Assembly: GCA_934725575.1 (NCBI GenBank)
Contig: CAKVCK010000001.1
Coordinates: 124,001 to 188,000, forward strand
Origin: an uncultured Bacteroidales bacterium
GTDB taxonomy: Bacteria; Bacteroidota; Bacteroidia; Bacteroidales; UBA932
Direction of reading: 5' to 3'
DNA length: 64,000 bases
Shown: piece after piece, positions 18,997 to 27,059 of the stretch
Layout: each line of letters opens with the position of its first letter
Numbering within the stretch: position 1 is the first letter of the stretch
Made by a program: the position numbers and the translations under genes
The notes under the pieces: generated by a model
What the model was told of the DNA's origin: nothing
The model's input: only the letters and a program-made list of their open reading frames with translations
The model's database searches: none

Positions 18997-20832
18997 CTAC
19001 CATCCGGCGTTCTGTTCAAGGTTCCTGTTGACACCTCTCTGTTCCTCGGAAATCGGAAGCCAGATCTTGTGGGCCGCGTCCTTCTTGCTCATATTCCCGC
19101 GCAGGGTAGGAATGCCGAGTTTAATATAGCCTCCAGTCTGGTAGTTAAGGTATTTCGGATCGATGTAGTCCGGGTCTTCCGGATCAAGTTCCGTGTTGGC
19201 CCACTTCTCGACGACTTTCTCTTCGTCAAGACTTTCGATGTTGCCCAAGAGGCGGTTATACCGGATGAGATCCCACTTGCGGGAGAACTCGAAGATGAGT
19301 TCGCGCTCACGGCTTTCAAGCAGTTCCTCACGGAAATCGTCCTTATGGTAATATGCCTTCAATTCTTCGAAAAGCCCATCATCGTCACCACAGGCACGTT
19401 GCAGCACCTTGTTCATCCATACTCGTGCGTTTGTCTCATCGCCGTCTGCATAATAGAGTGCCTCGGCATACATCAGATAGACATCTGCGAGACGCATAAG
19501 AGGTACCGACATAGCGTGCTGCTGGTAGCTGTGCTGCATTTCATCTGCATTGCAGAGCCTGAACTTTCCAGCACACATCTGCATTCCGGACACCGGGAGA
19601 TAGGTCTGGGTTTCGCTGTCATAAAGAGGATGGATGACCTTCTCCGACGCACCGTCCTTGCCGGCCACTGTCACCATAGTCTTAGGAGGGTTGGGATTAT
19701 AGTACGTATATCCGTCCACCTTGACCTCCGTCTTTCCGTCGTGCATACGCCCCGTTATGTTGTGGTCACGACGAGGATCCTTCGGGCTGTACATATAGAA
19801 AGCGCGCGGAGTAGGCACGAAACGGCCTCCATAGACTGTCGGAGAGCCAGAATTATTGGACGGGGACGGCAGGTAGAAGCTGTTCGGCCAGTAACCTTCG
19901 GAACCGGAAAGCGGCTGTTCGGCCAGCAGAAGGCATTCCTGATACTGCTGAGCCTTTGTCGTCTCGCGGAAAAGATTGGTGTAATCAGCTATGAGCCTGT
20001 AGGAAGAATGCTCCACAATGTCCGCGCAAGCCTCCTTTGACTTTTTCCACATAGCGGTCTCATCCACAAAAGAGAAGTCGTTCAGCGGCTGCCTGTCAAG
20101 AAGATCAGCACCGGTGCCGTTCGCCTTGCAGGCGGCGAGATAGTTGCAGATGCGCGCGATGTAGGCCGCGGCAGTATATTTGTTGGCCGAAGATGTCTGA
20201 AGAATCCCCACCTCGTTCAGGTGCGCATAGGCATAATCCAAATCATTGAATATAAACGCATAGACTTCCTTGAGAGAAGCGCGCGGCTCCTGGCCGTCGG
20301 ACTCGAAACTCTCGACAATCGGCACGCCACCGAAATTCCAGGCAAGATGATAATAGAAAAACGCCCTTAGGAAACGAGTTTCCGCTATGTACTGAGTACG
20401 AGTCTCTTCACTCATATCAATATTCTTGATATAGTGAAGGATGGTATTGCACCGATTGATGCCGGTGTACATAACTTTCCACACATCCCTGACGCAACGG
20501 GTACTCTCGTTATAGTTGCCCCACGTCATCTCAAGCCCCTCGTCGGAAGAAGATGTAGCCGCCACCATATCGTCTGAAGGAGAGTTCATTATGTATATCA
20601 ATCCCTGGCCGTAACTGCCTCTCTGCACATACGACGCGCCAGGTATCTTATGGCCGTTTATCACCTCATAGCAAGACGTGAGGGCCATATACATCGACCT
20701 TTCCGAAGTGTAGAAATTCTCAGGCGAAGTCTGCGAATATGGGTACTGGTCCAGAAACTTCGCGTGTTCGCAGGACGCCGCCGCAAACGCGGTAAGTACA
20801 GCGGCCATCATATATTTGATTGTCTTTCTCAT
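18997..20832 (-). CDS. SusD/RagB family glycan-binding outer-membrane lipoprotein
   Basis: The 611-residue product begins MRKTIKYMMAAVLTAFAAASC, a lipoprotein signal. FLDQYPYSQTSPENFYTSERSMYMALTSCYEVI and the helical repeats CNTILHYIKN and ETRFLRAFFYYHLAWNFGGVPIV are the tetratricopeptide-like scaffold of SusD. MRLADVYLMYAEALYY and RERELIFEFSRKWDLIRYN are strong C-terminal signatures of the family. SusD is the hinged lid of the SusCD pedal-bin transporter and binds oligosaccharide at the cell surface. Only six bases of spacing separate it from susC. The frame can be opened two codons earlier at a TTG, but the ATG at 20832 is better. Confidence 0.95.
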   Translation of the reverse strand: MRKTIKYMMAAVLTAFAAASCEHAKFLDQYPYSQTSPENFYTSERSMYMALTSCYEVINGHKIPGASYVQRGSYGQGLIYIMNSPSDDMVAATSSSDEGLEMTWGNYNESTRCVRDVWKVMYTGINRCNTILHYIKNIDMSEETRTQYIAETRFLRAFFYYHLAWNFGGVPIVESFESDGQEPRASLKEVYAFIFNDLDYAYAHLNEVGILQTSSANKYTAAAYIARICNYLAACKANGTGADLLDRQPLNDFSFVDETAMWKKSKEACADIVEHSSYRLIADYTNLFRETTKAQQYQECLLLAEQPLSGSEGYWPNSFYLPSPSNNSGSPTVYGGRFVPTPRAFYMYSPKDPRRDHNITGRMHDGKTEVKVDGYTYYNPNPPKTMVTVAGKDGASEKVIHPLYDSETQTYLPVSGMQMCAGKFRLCNADEMQHSYQQHAMSVPLMRLADVYLMYAEALYYADGDETNARVWMNKVLQRACGDDDGLFEELKAYYHKDDFREELLESRERELIFEFSRKWDLIRYNRLLGNIESLDEEKVVEKWANTELDPEDPDYIDPKYLNYQTGGYIKLGIPTLRGNMSKKDAAHKIWLPISEEQRGVNRNLEQNAGW

Positions 20833-20844
20833 ATTCAAACCATT

Positions 20845-23800
20845 TTAGAATGTCATACCTATCCCGAAAGTGAATGTCCTTGCCTTTGGATATGAAAGCC
20901 TGTCGAAGCCGGTGAACAAAGGATTGGAAGAACTGACATCCGGATCCATTCCGCTGTACTTTGTGAGGACGAACAGGTTATCAGCGTTGAAACTCAGCTT
21001 CAGACTTGAAATCTTCGCCTTGCGCAACCTCGGATTGTCGAATGTGTAGCCCAAGGAAAGGTTCTTGAGCCTGACGAAGGAGCCGTCCTCCACATAATAT
21101 GAAGACACCCAAGTGTTTGTCTGATTCAGAAGCCTTGAATATGTGTTGGAAGGGTTATCCGTTGTCCATCGACCGTGCCACGCGTCTTTCGTCAGATTGT
21201 TGAACTGTGTCCCTCCGCTCTGCCCGGACTCGGACCGCAGTTTGAACTCGTTCATTATGTCCCTGCCGAAAACACCCTCGAAGAAGAACGAGAGTTCCAC
21301 TCCGAAGATATTGAAAGTGTTTCCGAGCCCCATAGTGAAATCAGGGTTCGAATCGCTGATCACCGTCTTGTCCGCCACAGTGATCTCGTTGTCACCATCA
21401 AGATCCCGGTACTTGCGGTCACCCGGCTGCACCGTAACGGAATTGATCCTTGTCACACCATCCTTGAGCACATATTTGTAATTGTCGTAGTTTCCCTCGG
21501 TCACAATGGTCTCGGCCGAGAACTGGCGGCCGTTCCTGTCAACAGCCCAGAACTCATCGAGCTGGTAGTTGCCGTCGGCGACATAGCCGTAGCCTATCCC
21601 GATAGGCTGTCCGACCATAATTCTGGAAATATCGTTCGCGAGCTGACCGTGGGCGATGTTGACGCTGGTGTAGTCAATGCCGCCGATGTCAAGAACCTTG
21701 TTGCGGGACAGGTCGAATGTAACGCTCGTGGACCAAGAGAAATCGCGCCTGTTGATGTTGTGGGTGTTGAGACTGAACTCGAAGCCTTTGTTCTCCACAC
21801 GTCCAAGGTTCTGCCATTGCTCCACGAAACCAGTCTGGGCAGGCAATGTGGCGCGGTAAAGCATATCCCTGGTGTCCTTGTAATAAACATCGGCGAGGAA
21901 ATCTATCCTGTTCTTGAACAGGCTGACATCCAGCCCGAGGTCATACTGGTAGGTGGTCTCCCATTTCAGCCTGGTGTTCGCCGAGCTTGACGGAGCCATA
22001 CCCATAACTTCGGTACCGTTGACAGCATAGTAGTTAGTGGTCATAAGCGCCATTGTCGCATAGTTGGAAATCCTGTCGTTTCCGGACGCACCGAAACTTG
22101 CCCTGATCTTGAACTGATCCAGCCACGTCGCGTCTTTCATAAACTCCTCCTCGGACAGTCTCCAGGCAAGCGCCACGGACGGGAAATATCCCACACGGCT
22201 GCCTGGCATAAACTTGGACGAGCCATCAGCGCGCATATTGAATGATGCGTAATAGCGCTGTTTGTAGTTATATTCAACCCTGCCGAACATTGACATCATC
22301 GTGCTCATCGCCACGTTTTCCGACGGAGCTTCCTGAATGCCGCCCTTGCTGATGTCGAACACGCCGGTGGAGTCGTCCTCAAAATCGTATGCCCCGATCA
22401 TAAGGTTCTCGTTCCTGTACGCGCTCATCTCCACTCCGAGCATCGCATTGAGATTATGGGCATTGTTCCACGTCTTCTTGTAGGTGAGGGTCGCCGAAGT
22501 GTTCCATCCATAGGTATCGACCGTCTTGATTCTTCCGTATCCGTTCTTGGAGAAACCCCAGAGGCTGTTTGCCGTGTAGAATTCCATACCTTTTGAGTTG
22601 GATGTGTTCCCGGACGCCTGTGCCCTGAATGTAAGCCCCTTGATGATTTCCCAATCGACATAGGCGTTGCCTGAGACACGTGAATACACGGTTCTGCGGT
22701 AGGTTTCATCAGTGACGCAGTCAAGCAGCGAATATGATCCCATATTGTCAGTGTCGCTGTCCGTGTAGAAATTTATCGGACGCCTGAGATAGATGAGCTG
22801 GATAAGGCCACTGTTGCCGAGTTCACCGCCGCCGGAAGACACAGCTCCGTTCGATATGGTGCGCCCGTAGTTGACTGAAGCTCCGACTTTCACATTCTCG
22901 CTTACTTTGTGGTCAACCTTGATCCGTCCGGTGTAACGCTGGAAATCATTGTTCACGATAAGGCCGTCCTGATTGAGGTAACCGAGACTGAACAGCATCT
23001 GGGTATTCCTGTTGGCTATGGCATTGACGGACAGATTGTAGTCTTGAGTGACAGCAGTCCTGTACATTATCTTCTGCCAGTCGCTGTAGCCGTACTGACT
23101 TGCATCTTTGGGCGTGTCACTGACACCGTCTCCGTCTGTGTCGATGCCATAGTCCAGATAGCCATAGTCTTTTCTCGCGAAGCGATAGTTGACATATTCC
23201 TGAGCGTCAAGCATATCAATGTGCTTCGGCACGTTGGATATTCCTATGGAGGAGTTGAAATTGACAATGGTCTTGTCAGCCGTTCCTTTCGCACCGCTTT
23301 TCGTGGTGATGATGATGACTCCGTTAGCGCCTCTCGCACCGTAAATGGCAGTCGCCGTGGCATCCTTGAGCACCTCGATGGACTCAATGTCGTTCGGATT
23401 GAGGAATGACATCGGGTCAAAGGTGCCGGAGCCAGTGGATGACGTTGTCGCTATCTCCCCGGAGGATATGTCCATCTGCATCCCGTCAATGACGAAAAGA
23501 GGAGTTGTCCCCGCATTGATGGAGTTGTTGCCCCTGATCTTGATATTGAACCCGGAGCCAGGCTCTCCGGACTGGGATGTGATGCTGAGGCCGGCAACGT
23601 GTCCCTGAAGGGCACCGACAACATTTCGGCTGCCTGTCTTGGACAGTTCTTCCGCCTTGACTGAACTCACAGAGCCAGTAAGGTCACGGCGCGAAAGCGA
23701 GCCGTAACCGATGACCACCGCATCATCGAGCACAAGGTCATCACTGCCAAGTCTAATGTCTATCACAGTCTGCTTATCGACTTTCACCTCCTCGTTCTTC

Positions 23801-24030
23801 ATTCCGATGGAGGAGAACCGGAGTGTCCCGCCGGCAATCTTCTTTATGCTGTAGCGGCCGTCAATGTCAGTGACCACGCCGACATTGGTTCCGACGTATG
23901 TGACACCGGCGCCTATAAGCGGTTCATTGCCGAGGTCCGTGACTTTCCCCGTTATAACCTCCTGCGCGAAGGCTGCGGCAGGGAACGACAGAATCGCGAA
24001 AAGCAACGTTATTTTAGATAAGATCTTCAT
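20845..24030 (-). CDS. SusC/RagA family TonB-linked outer-membrane transporter
   Basis: The 1,061-residue protein has a signal peptide, then a carboxypeptidase-D-like regulatory domain (about 24-105: ITGKVTDLGNEPLIGAGV), a short TonB-box region, a plug domain (LTGSVSSVKAEELSKTGSRNV to RGANGVIIITTKSG) and a 22-strand type barrel ending in FTFGIGMTF with terminal Phe. SusC proteins import oligosaccharides using energy from TonB-ExbBD. Residues CSSNPLFTGFDRLSYPKAR near the end are the usual SusC C-terminal box. It pairs with SusD and follows the two beta-helix glycosidases by 46 bases, so the enzymes and transporter share one operon. Confidence 0.96.
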   Translation of the reverse strand: MKILSKITLLFAILSFPAAAFAQEVITGKVTDLGNEPLIGAGVTYVGTNVGVVTDIDGRYSIKKIAGGTLRFSSIGMKNEEVKVDKQTVIDIRLGSDDLVLDDAVVIGYGSLSRRDLTGSVSSVKAEELSKTGSRNVVGALQGHVAGLSITSQSGEPGSGFNIKIRGNNSINAGTTPLFVIDGMQMDISSGEIATTSSTGSGTFDPMSFLNPNDIESIEVLKDATATAIYGARGANGVIIITTKSGAKGTADKTIVNFNSSIGISNVPKHIDMLDAQEYVNYRFARKDYGYLDYGIDTDGDGVSDTPKDASQYGYSDWQKIMYRTAVTQDYNLSVNAIANRNTQMLFSLGYLNQDGLIVNNDFQRYTGRIKVDHKVSENVKVGASVNYGRTISNGAVSSGGGELGNSGLIQLIYLRRPINFYTDSDTDNMGSYSLLDCVTDETYRRTVYSRVSGNAYVDWEIIKGLTFRAQASGNTSNSKGMEFYTANSLWGFSKNGYGRIKTVDTYGWNTSATLTYKKTWNNAHNLNAMLGVEMSAYRNENLMIGAYDFEDDSTGVFDISKGGIQEAPSENVAMSTMMSMFGRVEYNYKQRYYASFNMRADGSSKFMPGSRVGYFPSVALAWRLSEEEFMKDATWLDQFKIRASFGASGNDRISNYATMALMTTNYYAVNGTEVMGMAPSSSANTRLKWETTYQYDLGLDVSLFKNRIDFLADVYYKDTRDMLYRATLPAQTGFVEQWQNLGRVENKGFEFSLNTHNINRRDFSWSTSVTFDLSRNKVLDIGGIDYTSVNIAHGQLANDISRIMVGQPIGIGYGYVADGNYQLDEFWAVDRNGRQFSAETIVTEGNYDNYKYVLKDGVTRINSVTVQPGDRKYRDLDGDNEITVADKTVISDSNPDFTMGLGNTFNIFGVELSFFFEGVFGRDIMNEFKLRSESGQSGGTQFNNLTKDAWHGRWTTDNPSNTYSRLLNQTNTWVSSYYVEDGSFVRLKNLSLGYTFDNPRLRKAKISSLKLSFNADNLFVLTKYSGMDPDVSSSNPLFTGFDRLSYPKARTFTFGIGMTF

Positions 24031-24076
24031 ACTATTGAAAATGAAAAATATAACTCTAATATTCCTTGAACGCCCC

Positions 24077-25561
24077 TTAATCGAAGCTTATGTCCGAACA
24101 GTTGGTCTTGATTCTCCATACGACATCGTCCAGTGAGGTGATTCTTCTGCCGAGATAGTTGAATCCCTTGAACGAGACATTGGAGACATTATGATCTCCG
24201 TCATATCCCTGGATCACGCAGTCTCCTCTGCCTGGACGCACATTCATAACATTGATGTTTGAATATGTCACGTCACGGATCTTCCCCGGCGAATATGCCA
24301 GTTTGTCGCCGTTATCATCGAAGCCGATATTGTAGCTGTGCTTCAGACAAGCGAGATAGATCGAAAACTCCAAAGCATCCTCGATGTAAGCGTTTTCGTA
24401 GGTCACATTCGAGATTGTCCCCGCCGCACCGTTATGGATGCTCAAAGCCGCTCTCCTCATCTCGTTCCCGTCAGTGCCCGTGCCGGAATGAATAGCATAG
24501 ATGTCCTTGTAATGGACGTTCTTTATGTCAAGCTGGGTCTCGTAACCTATCTCGAAAGTGTTCCCGGCGTCAATGTTCCAACCTATGCAGTCTTCGTAGT
24601 AAATGCCGTCCACATCATCGCCCTTAAGCTTGAATTTCTGCGATTTGAGACAATAGACATCATCGTGGCCGCGCATAAAACATTTGGACACGTGTACGTT
24701 GACTCCGCCGATTATGTCCATCGAGTCGTTGTTGGTCTTGACTCCCTTGGCACTGTTCAGTCCTATGGTCTTGACATTGGTGATGTCGGAATTGTGGCAG
24801 TTGGTGTAAAGCGAAGACCAGCCACCATCGGCGAACAGGTTGGTGAAATCGCTGAACCGAGAGTTCGCACATCTGCAGAACGCTATACCGAACGGTTGAT
24901 AGAACTCTCCGTATCTGCCCGGATAGCCAGTTGCGTCGATGAACCCACCGCCGTGAATATTCACTCCATCCAGATCGACTCCGAGTATATTGCCTTTGAC
25001 ATAAGTCCCCGGCTCAAGATACACTTCCTTGCAATTCACGTCAAGAACCAGATGGCCGGCATCATAGACTTTACCAGCCTCGAAATATTTGATTGAATGG
25101 TCACTCTTGGACGGTTTCTCCTTGTCAATGGGATTCGCGAATATAAAGAGTGGCTGCTCCAAATCATCATTAATTTCCACAGACACACGGTCATATTTAT
25201 GAAGATTAATGACAAGGCGGCCGTTGTCGATCCTGTAATTGTAGTTCTTTCCCAACGGACGGACCACAGCCTTTTCGACCCTGCCGCTCTGCAGCGACAC
25301 CTCAACCTTTACGGTTCCTTCATCGACACCGAACCAAGCGAGATGCGGTTCGTATGTCGGGAACACTTTGATGAACTCTCCGGCCACTTTCACCGCATAC
25401 AGCTGCGACTCAGGAACCCTCGGAGAGAAGTTGTAATATTCAACATCGTCAGTGTATTCCACATCAGGCTGAGTCACTTCCGTCTTGTTTCCTGAACAGG
25501 AAGAGCAAGCCAAATGCGCCATCATAGCCATAGATATAATGCCAATATACAAGGTTTTCAT
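24077..25561 (-). CDS. Parallel beta-helix glycoside hydrolase, GH28/GH49-like
   Basis: The 494-residue lipoprotein (MKTLYIGIISMAMMAHLAC) has an N-terminal beta domain to about residue 150 followed by a right-handed beta-helix with repeated N-x-x-V-x-N or G-rich coils. Three features match the GH28/GH49 clan active-site cleft: NNDSMDIIGG, RGHDDVYCLKSQ with the paired aspartates, and GNTFEIGYET. GH28 enzymes cleave galacturonan or rhamnogalacturonan; GH49 enzymes cleave dextran or pullulan. The order beta domain plus helix with HDD and a following Trp resembles GH49 more, but the canonical GH28 RIK box is not seen. Cell-surface or periplasmic action is expected. It is a paralogue of the next gene. 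Confidence 0.75.
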   Translation of the reverse strand: MKTLYIGIISMAMMAHLACSSCSGNKTEVTQPDVEYTDDVEYYNFSPRVPESQLYAVKVAGEFIKVFPTYEPHLAWFGVDEGTVKVEVSLQSGRVEKAVVRPLGKNYNYRIDNGRLVINLHKYDRVSVEINDDLEQPLFIFANPIDKEKPSKSDHSIKYFEAGKVYDAGHLVLDVNCKEVYLEPGTYVKGNILGVDLDGVNIHGGGFIDATGYPGRYGEFYQPFGIAFCRCANSRFSDFTNLFADGGWSSLYTNCHNSDITNVKTIGLNSAKGVKTNNDSMDIIGGVNVHVSKCFMRGHDDVYCLKSQKFKLKGDDVDGIYYEDCIGWNIDAGNTFEIGYETQLDIKNVHYKDIYAIHSGTGTDGNEMRRAALSIHNGAAGTISNVTYENAYIEDALEFSIYLACLKHSYNIGFDDNGDKLAYSPGKIRDVTYSNINVMNVRPGRGDCVIQGYDGDHNVSNVSFKGFNYLGRRITSLDDVVWRIKTNCSDISFD

Positions 25562-25600
25562 ACTTAATTAGTTTTAATGTATTTACTTATGGGAATGCCG

Positions 25601-27040
25601 TCAGCGGACCGTGCATTCGGCGTTGGACCAGGTAGTGAAAAAAGACTTGACATTGTCCTTGGTGAACTTCACTCCTTCCTGAACCACATTGTCGAAGACC
25701 ACTCCCGTAATTTTGTGGTCGCTGTCATAGCCCATCAGCACATTCCCGCAAGGAGATTTCTTCAGCAAGGTCACATTCCTGAGTGTCACACCATCGCAAG
25801 TCCCAGGAGAATATGTCACCCCGGTTCCGAGATCCTTGACATAAGACTTGCGGATGTCAAGATGGATGCCGTACTCCTTGCAGTCTTCCAGAACGATGTT
25901 CTCGAACAGGATGTCGGAAATATGGCCGCCGGCACAGTGGTGTATGCTGAGCCCACCTCGGGATAACGTATTGTCTGTTCCACGGCCTGCGCTGTGTATG
26001 CTTTGACAATTCCGGTATGTGACACCGGAAATGTTCTCATTGGTCTCGGCCCCAACAACGAACGAATTACCGCTCAGATAGTTCCAAGCCATGCAGTCCT
26101 CGAACAGCACGTTCTTGACCTCTCCCTTGTAAGTCCATTTCTGCGACTTGATGCAGAACACATCGTCGTGCGCATAGCCGAAACATCCTTTCACCGTCAC
26201 ATTCTGACATCCAAGAATGTCCAGAGCATCGTTCTCGCAGCCGGTCTTATTGTTCGGATTCTCGACTGCGACCACCTTGTAGTTGGAAATGTTCACATTG
26301 TTTGATTCCGAGATGAAAGTGCTCCAATTGATGTCATTCAGAAGGACTATGTCCTCTATCCTGAGATTGTCCGTCCTCTGGAACTGGATGCCGCGGGCAT
26401 CTATTCCTCTGGCATCAAGGATTCCGCAGCCCTTCACAGTAACATCAGGAGCATCCAGAGCCCTGAGCACACTCTTGACCACAGCGCCGCCCTCGATGTA
26501 AAGCGTCTGCCCGGATTTTAGGGTCAGTGTCTTGAGGTCTGTCACTGTGCCGGCCTCGCAGTACAGGACATTCGGATCCTCCTTCGACGGCTTGCCAGTC
26601 TCCAACGGGTTGGCAAAAAGGAAAAGGTCACAGTCTTCCGATCCGTTTATCTCCACGACGGCCTTGTCTCCGGGCGACATCACGACAGTGACCGCCTCAC
26701 GTGAAGCGACATAACGCCAGTCCTTTGATTTCGGAAGGATTTCCGCCTTGTCAATGAAGTCGGCGTTGTAAGTCACCTTGACGGCAACGGGGCCGTCACA
26801 GCCGAAAGCGCAGACCTGATGTTCCTTGGTCGGGATTACGGTCGCCTTTCCTCCGGCGACTTCAACCGTATAATGCACCGACGGACGAATCTGATTGGAA
26901 TACGAATACAGCTCAACGGAAGCATCCGGCAGATCACCGAACGGATCTGAAGGTTCATTTTTAATACTCTCTCCCGAGCAGCTCAGGGTGCCCATAAGCC
27001 CGAGCGGCAGCAGAATGAATTTTATAAAGCCTTTATTCAT
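25601..27040 (-). CDS. Parallel beta-helix glycoside hydrolase, paralogue of the neighbour
   Basis: The 479-residue lipoprotein (MNKGFIKFILLPLGLMGTLSC) has the same layout as the product of 24077-25561. Corresponding active-site stretches are ENDALDILG, YAHDDVFCIKSQKW and GNSFVVGAET, followed by GLSIHHCAGGHISDILFENI. LFLFANPLETGKPSKED in the N-terminal domain matches LFIFANPIDKEKPSKSD in the neighbour, which shows a duplication. Both keep the aspartate pair, so both are probably active. The two may differ in linkage or chain-end preference. It starts 20 bases after the GH3 gene, within the same operon. Confidence 0.75.
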   Translation of the reverse strand: MNKGFIKFILLPLGLMGTLSCSGESIKNEPSDPFGDLPDASVELYSYSNQIRPSVHYTVEVAGGKATVIPTKEHQVCAFGCDGPVAVKVTYNADFIDKAEILPKSKDWRYVASREAVTVVMSPGDKAVVEINGSEDCDLFLFANPLETGKPSKEDPNVLYCEAGTVTDLKTLTLKSGQTLYIEGGAVVKSVLRALDAPDVTVKGCGILDARGIDARGIQFQRTDNLRIEDIVLLNDINWSTFISESNNVNISNYKVVAVENPNNKTGCENDALDILGCQNVTVKGCFGYAHDDVFCIKSQKWTYKGEVKNVLFEDCMAWNYLSGNSFVVGAETNENISGVTYRNCQSIHSAGRGTDNTLSRGGLSIHHCAGGHISDILFENIVLEDCKEYGIHLDIRKSYVKDLGTGVTYSPGTCDGVTLRNVTLLKKSPCGNVLMGYDSDHKITGVVFDNVVQEGVKFTKDNVKSFFTTWSNAECTVR

Positions 27041-27059
27041 AGCTCTTTATTATTATATT

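Noticed and set aside
20890..20906. A further copy of the CTGTCGAA repeat in susC
   Set aside because: It encodes the conserved SusC C-terminal box GFDRLSYP, so protein conservation explains it.
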